Assembly (NCBI GenBank): GCA_003427395.1 | Contig: BFEA01000285.1 | Coordinates: 1,806,575 to 1,831,776, forward strand | DNA length: 25,202 nt | Origin: Chara braunii | Lineage: Eukaryota; Streptophyta; Charophyceae; Charales; Characeae | Direction: 5' to 3' | In this document: piece after piece, positions 17,248 through 25,202 of the stretch | How the letters are laid out: every line of letters starts with the position of its first letter | Position numbering within the stretch: position 1 is the first letter of the stretch | Notes under the pieces: generated by a model | The model's input: the letters and a program-made list of their open reading frames with translations, nothing else | Databases searched by the model: none | Told to the model about the DNA's origin: nothing | Position numbers and translations under genes: made by a program

Positions 17248-19410
17248 CCCAAAATTATAGGGGGTCGCATGATTGTGGGTACCATATAATACTCCATCAT
17301 TGCGACTGCTTGCGTACGCTTGCATCGCTGGTCGATATGAGAAACGCCTAGCGCCCGCGCGGTTTTATCTTGAGTCTCGCGTGCGACGCCTAACCGATTA
17401 CCGTGTTAAAAGGTTATGGGTCGGACACTGAAGGGACTAGGAGTGTTGCTATGTCGTTGTGTTGTTTGTTTTCTGTCCTTCCGTGCGTATGAGTATTGTG
17501 GTGTAACGCGTGGTGTGTGGATTGCGTCCTAGTCGATCGATGAGGAGTCGTACTTGGGATCTCAGCCCCCCAATGTGTCGATTCACATACGGGTCCGATT
17601 GAGGGGCGTTTGACTGCACGTACCCCCTAATGCTACAGCGAACGAAAAATGCCCTCGGCCGGACCACTTCTGCGATTGCATACGAAAAACTTTCACACAT
17701 GGTTCGGTAGCTCGGCGGAGATACTCCCACCCAAGGGATGGCGACAGTTCCCGCAGGTGGAGGTAAGTAGTGCCTCGCGTGACCCTGTCCTGTCGTAGGG
17801 GCTCGCGATAGGTACGACTGGCGCACTCGGCCGGAACGGCAAACCGCGTTCCACGACGAAAGTCCTGCGAAATCCTGCGTGACGCGGCCGGGAGGGTCCC
17901 TCTACGGGACCGATGCGTCCGACAGGTGGCGCTGTTGCCGGGGATCTCGGCTGCCTACCGGGGTCCTAAGTGAACGAACCCAGGTTAAGAGCAGGTTGAT
18001 GATCCAGGCAAAACGACAAAACCCTATATATTGGATTGTTTTATATAGGAGAGGCGTACATGGTATATAAGCTATGATACTGATGATAGTGTATGTAGTA
18101 GGAGCATGTGATTATAAGTGTAATCATGATTGTATCTATGACTCTTAATAGATACTAATAATTAGTAGAAGAATGGTTAGTTATGCTTAGAAGTGAGATG
18201 TCTAGGTACGGCTTAGATAAAGTACCTTGAAAATTGACACTCCTGCTGCCTGCTCTCGCTCACCCAGAGCAGGCGGCACATAATCATAAGGGCGGAGGGT
18301 TGTTGCTTTGGCCCCAACCGTTATGTTACAGGATCAGGACGATGAGAACCGTCACAAATGAACTCTTGGATTTGTGCCCCCAGCTCCGACATGGACACGA
18401 CGCCTCGGGTTTTGCACCCTACACCTCAAGCTCTGTTTCATCATCTTGTTGAGTCCCCTGCTGAGGTTGCTCTCCATCCGCGAAATATCGGGGCACGTAC
18501 TTGCCACTTAGACGTCTCTACACGACTAGTTTGAGATGTTTGGAAATCTCAACCAGTTGCTCAAGCTTGGCAAAGCCAATCCTGTTTTGTTGCTATGTGG
18601 ATGCGCTCATGCTCAACCCCGTTCCTCTCAGTAGGAGAAGCAAACCTCCACATGTGCATCACATGGCTAGCGATCTCCTGCAAATCCACGTGGTCACCCC
18701 CGTGCTGGACCACCATGCCATGCAGTGAGCGGTCTCATCATCGCCTGCGCAAACCTCTCCGTCCGCCTCTCATGTGTCACCCTCCCACCCGCCTCGATGT
18801 GTATTAAAATCCCTCAGCTGCTATCAAACAGTGAGGTACAGGCTGCTTGTCAGATCAAACCCTGTCTATAAAAGCAATTACGGATCACACTCCCTGGCGA
18901 CCTAAGAGTCTGTGGCGTACCTGAGAATAGATTCGTAGTAGCGAAGGGACCGCCTACAGGGGTTAAAGAGATGAGGAGCGGCATGGGTGGGCTCCAACAT
19001 GTGAAGCCTGCGTAATCAGACAACCTTCAAACAAGCCGAGAAAAAGTTTGTTGGCATGTCCACCTCCCGAACCCTCTCGAGCAACTGAGTGGATCAAAAG
19101 TAGACGACATACATGACCGGATCCCCTGTCCATCCTCCTCAACAACTCGTGGATGGGGACTCTACATAACGCCACAACTCCTGATAGCAGATTAGGAGAC
19201 AACCCAACTTAGCCTGCAGCAGCAGTGTGTCGGACCCGCCGGGATGGCGGTCCGTCAGGATGGAGAAGACGGGTTGACAAAGGAAATGGTAGAGATGGAG
19301 CTAGAAGGGACAGCGCAGCTCCGACGCGGACTCAACACGCACGTACTCCAAAAGTGCAGAATGAAGAATCATATGAAAAACAGACAACAGTTGGGGTATA
19401 CCCCCAGTGG
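17248..19410. other. Long unrecognised stretch
   Basis: About 2.1 kb has open frames up to 125 codons on both strands without a recognisable domain. A perfect 6-bp hairpin, GGTCCC/GGGACC with a 5-nt loop, lies near 17895-17911. The DNA at 17290-17960 is CpG-rich, unlike the AT-rich block at 18000-18240. Decayed transposon sequence is possible but not shown. Confidence 0.4.
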
Positions 19411-19412
19411 AC

Positions 19413-19443
19413 TGACTGGACTGGACTGGACTGGACTGGCCTG
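19413..19443 (+). repeat. (CTGGA)n pentanucleotide repeat
   Basis: About five CTGGA or CTGA units in tandem, followed directly by two GGTACC hexamers at 19443-19448 and 19455-19460. Confidence 0.8.
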
Positions 19444-19460
19444 GTACCAACAGTGGTACC

Positions 19461-20569
19461 GGGCATGACTGGTCTGAACTGGAACATCACACAGCCTGTG
19501 GGGTTAGGCCACGACCTGGTCCCCCAGGCGAAACTGCCGAATAGCCAAATAGGCCCTGGTTGTAGGCCAGGGCAGATGGAGGCCCGCTGCACGATGCTCA
19601 GACATGTAATGGATCGCAAGAGTCATAAACACGCTATCCATAAAAGCAACGAAACTTTGCAATAAAGAAAGTTGAGAAATCTAGGATGTGGAGCAAGCTC
19701 CATGCGGATTTCATGCGTTGCAGGCTAAGCTACATAATGTCAAATGAAAAGCACACGTCTGGTGTACACATCCTAACTAACAACAAAAATGAAATGTAGC
19801 ATGATACAATCTTGAAGTCCTAAAGACAATGACCTCAATGTTAATTCTGTTGAAAGGGAAAAAAGCAATACGTTACAAGATAATGTCATGTCGCTGAACC
19901 ACTAAGAGTGGGATGGTCTCGGAGGGGGTGAATGCAGCCTAAGAATAGAAACCCCTAAGGGAAGTCACACACGAAGGTGGGATAGGTCATCAGCCTCAAG
20001 GTGGGAGAGTGGTAGCGAAACAAAACCAATGACCCTAACAGATAGACCATCAAGGCGGGTAATACTCGACAAAAAGGTGACACCATGCAGGGTCGACCAT
20101 GAGAAGGGGAGCTTGGAATAGGGTGGAGATATGTCTAATTTAAGGCATGCACGAGCCGACACTAGGGTGATGAGGGCACACAACTCACCGACTGGGGGAG
20201 GGAGCTAGATTTGGGAGTAGGGAAGCCAAAATAACGCCACGGTCCCAATGCCTATGTGATACCAAGGGAGAGCCGAACTCAAGGAGACCCAGCTAAGTGA
20301 GAACCATCATGCGACAGATGCAAGGGAATATAGAGGGTAGGGTGGTGGCGTGGGGGGGGACTCAGGGAGTCATGTCCAAAGTAGCTGAAGCCGAGAAGGT
20401 GGCTGAAGTCGAGAAGGTAGCTGAAGTCGTCGAACTGGTTGATGACGTCGATGAAGTAGGAGTCGAGTCAATGTTGAAGCAGAGCCGCAAAACTCTGACA
20501 TCCGGAATAAGTTGATGATGATGTACCTGATGGTGTGAGTCAGTAGGGAGATAGTAGGTGATCAGAGTG
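19461..20569. other. 3' flank of the retrotransposon, LTR not recognised
   Basis: This lies downstream of the minus-strand retrotransposon coding region, where a polypurine tract and 3' LTR are expected. I found no clear TG..CA-bounded repeat, and no copy to compare with because the 5' LTR is outside the window. A short repeat of GAGAAGGTGGCTGAAGTC-like units lies at about 20382-20430. Confidence 0.35.
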
Positions 20570-21340
20570 TCAATCGTCAAGACGTCGAGGGCATCGACGA
20601 GTGCGCTGTGGACGCGCAGAGGTGTCCGTCTTCTGTTGAAGAACGATCTCAGAGGGAGCAGGCTCATCCTCAACAATCTTCTCAACCGGAGGAGGAAGAG
20701 GGTCAGTCGGCTGAGTAGGAGCAGATGTCTCAGTACGACGAGCATGACCATATGCACGCACCAACATCCGGACGTGCTCCAAGTGCTTGAGGGGCTCCCA
20801 AGTAGCCTCCTCATCGGGATAGCCCTTCCAACGCACAGGGTACTCGATGCATGGAAGGGTATCGTCGGTAACTCGGCGAGATACGATGTCGGAAACGACG
20901 AACTCCTCGTGACCATCCACCATGATAGGTGGAGGGCGCTCATAAAGACGTCCAGCGAAGCGCTTGGACGGTCTACGATAAGGACGCAGCAAGGAGACAT
21001 GGTAAATATCGTGTACACGAGCCTGTCGAAGGTAATCAGGTAGCTTCACACAGAAGTTGACCGGACTAGTGGCAGTATCAGAACCGACGGCCTTAACGAT
21101 GCGGCATGGACCGAAGAAACGACATCTGAACTTGTGAAGCATATCCGCTTCAAGCTGCAAGTGGCGTGCGTCAACAAGCACATCGTCACCGACTTTGAAT
21201 GAGTGATCCATTCGTAATCGATTTGCTTGTGCGACCATGCGAGTATGGGAGTCAGTTAGACTCTCGTGTGTGCGCTTCATAATCGCTGCCATGTGGGCGA
21301 TCTGGTCGTCAAGCGCAGGACAACGAGTATCTGGGCGCAA
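20570..21340 (-). pseudogene. Integrase C-terminal region with chromodomain
   Basis: This is the longest undamaged frame, 256 codons. The first part (residues ~45-135) is the integrase C-terminal GPY/F-like region, with FKVGDDVLVD, FGPCRI and the HDIYHVSLLRPY block typical of Ty3/gypsy integrases. Residues ~145-195 (about 20755-20908) form a chromodomain with FVVSDIVSRR, EYPVRWKGYP and ATWEPLKHL, including the aromatic Trp residues expected to contact methyl-lysine. In chromoviruses this tail guides integration to heterochromatin. The C-terminal ~60 residues are Pro/Thr-rich. The frame joins the upstream integrase core only through a frameshift near 21355-21370, so its apparent start is not a real initiator. 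Confidence 0.9.
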
Positions 21341-21344
21341 CCGC

Positions 21345-22121
21345 GATGGTCGTAGGAAGTCCTCTGGGTACTATGCGAGGGTGGTAGCCGAGGTCGCAAT
21401 AGAATGACGACATCCCCGTGGTTGGCGAAACAGCGTGGTTGTACGCAATCTTCGCGTGGGCTAGGTGTAAGTCTCACTGCTGGTCATCCCGAACAAACTT
21501 TCGGAGGATATTACCGAAAGTTTTATTGGTGACCTCAGTCTGACCATCCGTCTGAGGGTGGTAAGACGATGAGAAGCAGAGTTGGGATCCGTACAGCTCG
21601 TGTGAGCGTCGCCAGAATGTGCTGGTAAAGCGCGAGTCACATTCGGAGATGATGCTATGAGGTAAGCCGTGATCTCTCACGACTCGGTCGAAGACGATGT
21701 CGGCGACCACACGAGCGTTAATGCGATAGCGGCACGGGACAAAACGTGCACGCTTCGTGAAACGATCGACGACGACCAAGATAGCATCATAACCGCACTC
21801 AGTAGGTGGGCGGAGGGGACCAATGAAATCTATCGAGATGGACTGCCAACGACCCTCGGGTATGGGTAAGGGCTGAAGTAACCCATACGGAAGGTGGTTC
21901 GCAATGTTCACCTCTTGGTAGATAGGACACTCCTGGATGTAGGCCTTGGCGAAGTCCTTGGACTTCGACCAAATGTATAGGCGACAAACACAAGCCAATG
22001 TCTTGTGGAAGCCCATATGAACGGCAACTGTCTGGTCATGGAACTCTACTACAGCCTGGACGCGGAGTTGTCCGGTGGAGGGAACGCAGATACGTGGTTC
22101 TAGCTGACCAAATGTTCCATG
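21345..22121 (-). pseudogene. Integrase zinc-binding and catalytic core, broken
   Basis: This frame follows the RNase H region in the same frame after a TGA at 22122-22124. The N-terminal zinc-binding HHCC domain has both His residues, but the last Cys is Tyr (21918-21920). The catalytic core shows Asp in SIDFIGPL (21828-21830). At the second DDE position Glu replaces Asp (SEC, 21642-21644). The final Glu in the QTDGQTE block (21534-21536) is 35 residues later, the normal DD35E spacing. The frame ends at a TGA at 21474-21476, where Trp is usual in this family; the same frame continues to about 21360 with family-like blocks (AYNHAVSPTTGM, GYHPR). Function is clearly lost. Confidence 0.88.
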
Positions 22122-22780
22122 TCAGTACATGAGACCGTTCTCCCATAGGGAGTATGAGGGAACGGTCTTGCCACTCCGCATTGTCACATGGATGACGCGA
22201 TAATCGCGACAGTGGCGGTACTGAGTGAGATTTGTGTCCATCACCGACTGATCAACAGTGGTGATGGAGATGGCAGCAAGATCAATGGGTTCCTGATTGT
22301 GATCAGGACGACGGGACACGGCATCGGCGATGCGGTTCGTTTCACCCTTGATAGGCTGAGTGGTGAAACTGAACTCGGATAAGTCACACCACCAACGGGC
22401 TCGTCGAGGGGAAAGTTTGGGCTTCGTAAGTAAAGCGTGGACAACTGAGTTGTCCGTGCGCATCGTGAAGGGCGCCCCGTGCAGGTAGTGACGGCAATGC
22501 CGAGCGGCATAAACTACTGCGAGAACCTCACGTTCATCGGCAGTGTAGTTTATCTCAGCAGACAGTAGCTGACGAGAGTACAAGGTGATTGGGGATTCTC
22601 CAGCACGAGCCTCGACAGTCCCATCCTCCGTGATGGTCGGGGAGTAAGTAACGGGAGGACTGTTAGTGGATGGAAGAGGTAGGAGAGAAGGCGTCAGTCG
22701 AGAAGCAGTGTCAGTAGGAAGGGGGGGGGGGGAGGAGGAATATGAGGATAAGGTGAATCGGGAGGAGAGGGAAACACCTG
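22122..22780 (-). pseudogene. RNase H domain with a Pro/Ser-rich insertion
   Basis: The frame is readable from the C12 run (plus-strand G run, 22721-22732) to a TGA at 22122. It has the RNase H blocks YSRQLLSAEINY, EREVLAVVYAARH, MRTDNSVVHALL and ETNRIADAVSRR. The catalytic Glu and two later Asp residues are present; the first Asp is replaced by Val (22814-22816, in the adjoining RT frame). Between the first strand (VLSQ, ends about 22778) and YSRQ (from 22580) lie about 65 residues rich in Pro, Ser and Thr, much longer than the usual linker. The frame is shifted relative to the RT. Confidence 0.85.
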
Positions 22781-23923
22781 AGAAAGTACATCTCCTGCTA
22801 CAAAATATGACGCGACAGTGGTGACGATGAAGGGGCGATCAAAATCGGGGATGCGAAGAACCAACGCACAAGTCACCGCCTTCTTGAGGGCACGAAAGGC
22901 GTCCTCGCACAAGGGTATCCAAAACCAAGGCGGGTTCTTCCAGAGGAGAGTGGAGGTCAGTACGTAGGAATACCTAGCGTATCCCCAGATGAAATTACTG
23001 TAGTAACTAGTGAGGCCTAAAAATCTGCGAAGCTGCTTGGTAGATGTGGGGATGGGCCACTCTGCAATAGCAGTGATCTTCGCGTCGTCCATGTGGAGAC
23101 CCTGGTCAGACACATGATGTCCTAGGAAGTCCACTTTGTTATGGGCAAAGCGACACTAACTAAGCTTGGCGTAGAAGCTATGGTTGCATAAGCGTTGTAG
23201 TACATCGTGGAGGTGTCTGAGATGGTCTTTTAGGGTACGACTGTAGACCAAGATGTCATCCAGGTATATGAGAACGTATTCTTCATGAATGTCCTTGAAG
23301 ATGTCTTTCATCGTCGTCTAGAAGTTGGCTGGTGCATTGGTGAGGCCGAATGGCATCACCGTGAACTCGTAGTGGCCGAAGCGTGACCAAAAGGTGGTCT
23401 TCGGCTTGTCCTCTGTGGCTACGCGGATTTGGTGGTAACCGCTACGAAGATCGATCTTCGTGAAGAAGCGGTTGTCTGCCAGACGGTCAAACAGCTCATC
23501 CGCGTGAGGCATGGGATAGTTGTTCTTAACCGTGTAATGGTTACGGCCGCGGTAGTCAATGCACAGGCGAAGAGTTTTGTCCGCTATGCGAGCAAAGAGG
23601 ACGGGTGCACCCCAAAGGGAGTTACGGGGTTTCATGAAACTCAATCGAAGGAGCTCCTCAAACTGACGCTTGAATTCCGTCACCTCTGGAATCGAGAGTC
23701 GGTACGGTGTCTGATGGTGGACACGATAGTCAGGCATGAGCTGGATAGAATGCTCAACATCGCGCATCGGAGGGATCCCGCTGTATGAGAAATATGGGGG
23801 GAAGACGTCGCGGTACTCTCGAATCCGGTCGCGAACAGCGGGCTCTAAGTCTGCCGTGAAGCGTGTGAGTTCCTCAACGTCTGCGTCGGCACGAGACGTA
23901 TGTGGGGACTCGACAGTCGACAA
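22781..23923 (-). pseudogene. Reverse transcriptase, broken by two stops
   Basis: Fingers and palm blocks are all recognisable: the [15 protein letters not shown] region, [30 protein letters not shown] (first catalytic Asp), [13 protein letters not shown] and YLDD (23255-23266, catalytic Asp pair). The connection to RNase H includes FLGHHVSDQGL, RRFLGLTSYYSNFI and FRALKKAV. A TAG at 23318-23320 follows NAPANF, and another TAG lies at 23156-23158; both are in the same reading frame and each would be one substitution from a sense codon. The catalytic Asp residues of RT itself are intact. Confidence 0.93.
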
Positions 23924-24315
23924 CGCAGGGGTCTGGGACGTGGGGGGGTATCCGGAGGCTGACGGGTGGACGTAGAGATGGGAGTTGCGAAGATGGAGGA
24001 AGGGTTAAGGGGATCAGGCTTTAGAGAGATGAGCTCAACCTCGGGACAGAGTGGATCATAGCGAAGAAGATCCATGACGTTCACTGAGTAGAATGTGACG
24101 TCCTCCTGTCGTATGAAGTGAGCAAACTGACGAGGAGAAGTGAAGGCGATGTCTGGGTGGGACCCAGAGGGACGAGGGTCCTGGGGAGGTAAGTCAGGAG
24201 GGGTGTCGCCCGTGGTTCCAATGAAGGGGACTCGATGAGTTTGACCACACTTCGTTTTGAGAACGAGTGTCTCAGTCACCCATTTGGCCTCTGTGCCACG
24301 GGACCAGCGAGACTA
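23845..24315 (-). pseudogene. Protease-to-RT linker region
   Basis: An open frame of 144 codons (23845-24279) precedes the RT. It reads in frame from a TAG at 24313-24315 that follows a LILGTP block; LGTPW is the usual C-terminal signature of Ty3/gypsy aspartic proteases, so the stop replaces the expected Trp. The middle holds a block ending in FYSVNVMDLLRYDP, of a type seen between protease and RT in plant gypsy elements. The frame departs from the RT frame at a run of seven G on the plus strand (23942-23948), a likely one-base slip. Confidence 0.7.
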
Positions 24316-24520
24316 GGGAGTGCCAAGGATAAGTCGTACCCAGTCTCCAGCACGTTGATGTATGCGGAGGAATGGTAGCGCCAGGACGCCTGGGTACTAT
24401 CCGATGGCTGGAGACTGAGGGAGAAGTGGAGGTCGGGGACCGTCTAATCGAAGAAGCGCTGCGTCTTGTCATCTTCGAGGGTAACGAAGAGAGGAGAGCG
24501 AGACCCAGAGCCAGAGGTAG
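24316..24520 (-). pseudogene. Aspartic protease remnant
   Basis: Upstream of LILGTP the frames are broken: one frame carries VTLEDDKTQRFFD and a TAG (24444-24446), and YINVLETGYDL lies in a frame offset from LILGTP. I do not see the catalytic D-S/T-G triad. It is assigned to the protease region only by position and by the LGTP signature. Confidence 0.4.
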
Positions 24521-25042
24521 CTAGGCAAGCTTCCTCACCCACTCAAGGGTGAACGAAATCTCTCTGCGATTCAGAGTCCCATAAAGCGCGGTCCACCCTC
24601 GTAGATGTCCTAGGCGAATAGGGATGATGGGGAGGGTGCGATCAGGGTCAGAGAGCACAGCGAGAAGACGACGCAGGACGTTTACGTGCCTCGTGAGTCG
24701 CTCCTGACGAGCCTGAAGAATGTTCAAATCTAGGAGAGATGACACAACGTCATCACGAGTCGCCAACTGAGAGCTACAACGGGCTGTGCGAATGGCGCAA
24801 TGCGTCGGAAGTCTCGGAGGGGAAGGACTAGATGCGGCAGTCTGTTGTGGGGCAGACGGTACCTCGACAGACGGTGGGGCAGAGGAACTGCGTCTGTCGT
24901 GTCCTGAGGATCCTCTGGTGGGGTAGCCAAAGTGGCAAATCGCAACTCGGTGGTCGGGAAGCCGGCTACGTGCGAGGCCTAAGCGGTACACTACACCGTG
25001 GCTAGCTGGGCGGGGCTGCCCGCTTTGTCGTCGCCCGTACAT
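24521..25042 (-). CDS. 5' frame of the retrotransposon, possible gag remnant
   Basis: The frame has 173 codons from an ATG at 25040-25042. The N-terminal half is Arg/Ser/Pro-rich; the C-terminal half has a likely helical stretch (LLDLNILQARQERLTRHVNVLRRL is split here as LLDLNILQARQE and LTRHVNVLRRL). There is no zinc knuckle (CCHC) and no clear match to retrotransposon gag, and it is shorter than a normal gag. Position before the protease region is the main reason for the call. Confidence 0.35.
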   Translation of the reverse strand: MYGRRQSGQPRPASHGVVYRLGLARSRLPDHRVAICHFGYPTRGSSGHDRRSSSAPPSVEVPSAPQQTAASSPSPPRLPTHCAIRTARCSSQLATRDDVVSSLLDLNILQARQERLTRHVNVLRRLLAVLSDPDRTLPIIPIRLGHLRGWTALYGTLNRREISFTLEWVRKLA

Positions 25043-25202
25043 CGTACAGGGGGTCCCCGTACGGGCCGTACGGATGGACGTACATACGCCCGTACGGCCG
25101 TATGGACGCTCCCCGTACGAGCGTGTTACGGGCCTGTGGGGGTTGCTGGGGGGGGTCTAAGGGGTTGGGGTGTTGGAACAGGTCAGTGGGTGCGGTGCTG
25201 TG
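25031..25202 (-). other. 5' leader with clustered CGTAC words
   Basis: Seven CGTAC words lie within 25036-25119, four of them as the palindrome CGTACG (25058, 25067, 25091, 25114). They sit immediately upstream of, and at, the first ATG of the retrotransposon frame. The last 80 bases are G-rich on the plus strand. No primer-binding site or LTR end is recognised before the window edge. Confidence 0.5.

Larger units (their letters stand above)
20570..25042 (-). mobile_element. Decayed Ty3/gypsy chromovirus-type LTR retrotransposon
   Basis: Read on the minus strand, the order is 5' leader and unassigned frame, protease-like remnant, reverse transcriptase, RNase H, integrase, chromodomain. This Pol order and the chromodomain define the chromovirus branch of Ty3/gypsy (Metaviridae-type elements). 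At least five in-frame stops, frameshifts at homopolymers and elsewhere, and several changed catalytic residues show that this copy is inactive. The 5' LTR and primer site must lie beyond 25202 or be lost. No 3' LTR is recognised below 20570. The region before the RT is only about 1.1 kb, short for gag plus protease, which suggests an internal deletion or an unusual family. Confidence 0.92.

Noticed and set aside
18077-18100. Hammerhead-like CTGATGA on the plus strand
   Set aside because: There is no pairing stem II or GAAA word next to it.
20362-21043. 218-codon minus-strand and 161-codon plus-strand frames
   Set aside because: They overlap the chromodomain/integrase frame in other phases and have no domain; they are shadows of the retrotransposon gene.

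Overview
The window looks like eukaryotic nuclear DNA rich in mobile elements, most likely from a plant or streptophyte alga. Three things point that way: a decayed Ty3/gypsy retrotransposon with a C-terminal chromodomain (a chromovirus), fragments that closely match U6 snRNA, and many microsatellites and fold-back or tRNA-derived short repeats. The retroelement proteins resemble, from memory, those of charophyte drafts such as Chara, but I cannot confirm the species. A run of N inside a (GA)n tract shows this is a draft assembly. I see no convincing intact host protein gene. Almost all open frames are short, lack a recognisable domain, or run through simple repeats.

Layout. 1-2060 is repeat-rich intergenic DNA holding a thrice-repeated 18-mer, a 33-bp minisatellite and a pair of hairpins with the same loop. 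2057-2333 is a fold-back element with perfect 12-bp ends. 2334-7080 is mostly unrecognised and includes a (GA)n tract, a strong hairpin at 3925 and a TATA-like box abutting an 8-bp inverted repeat at 4262-4292. 7090-7420 is CA, AT and A/T-rich simple sequence. 8566-9720 is a cluster of tRNA-like (A box and B box) and U6-like short elements, with a related tail at 12742. 11357-11491 is a gapped (GA)n tract. 17013-17247 holds a minus-strand tRNA-like promoter and consecutive small hairpins. 20570-25042 is the chromovirus on the minus strand: 5' region, protease remnant, RT, RNase H, integrase and chromodomain, broken by nonsense codons, frameshifts and lost catalytic residues. Its 5' LTR would lie beyond the right edge, and I could not recognise a 3' LTR.

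The most interesting part is 14350-15770. About 20 units, mostly 59-64 bp apart, each place the same 7-nt sequence ATAAGTT (18 exact copies, 4 variants) between arms that differ from unit to unit yet stay complementary (CTACTC/GAGTAG, CACAAC/GTTGTG, CCTC/GAGG, CACC/GGTG and others). Many spacers carry a second, opposite design: a constant GCCT/AGGC stem with a variable loop. The units are arranged in a higher-order order that recurs three times. A TATA-like box lies about 200 bp upstream and consensus splice-site words flank the array. This pattern suggests selection on, or generation through, nucleic-acid secondary structure. A structured noncoding RNA or a hairpin-forming satellite are the main options.
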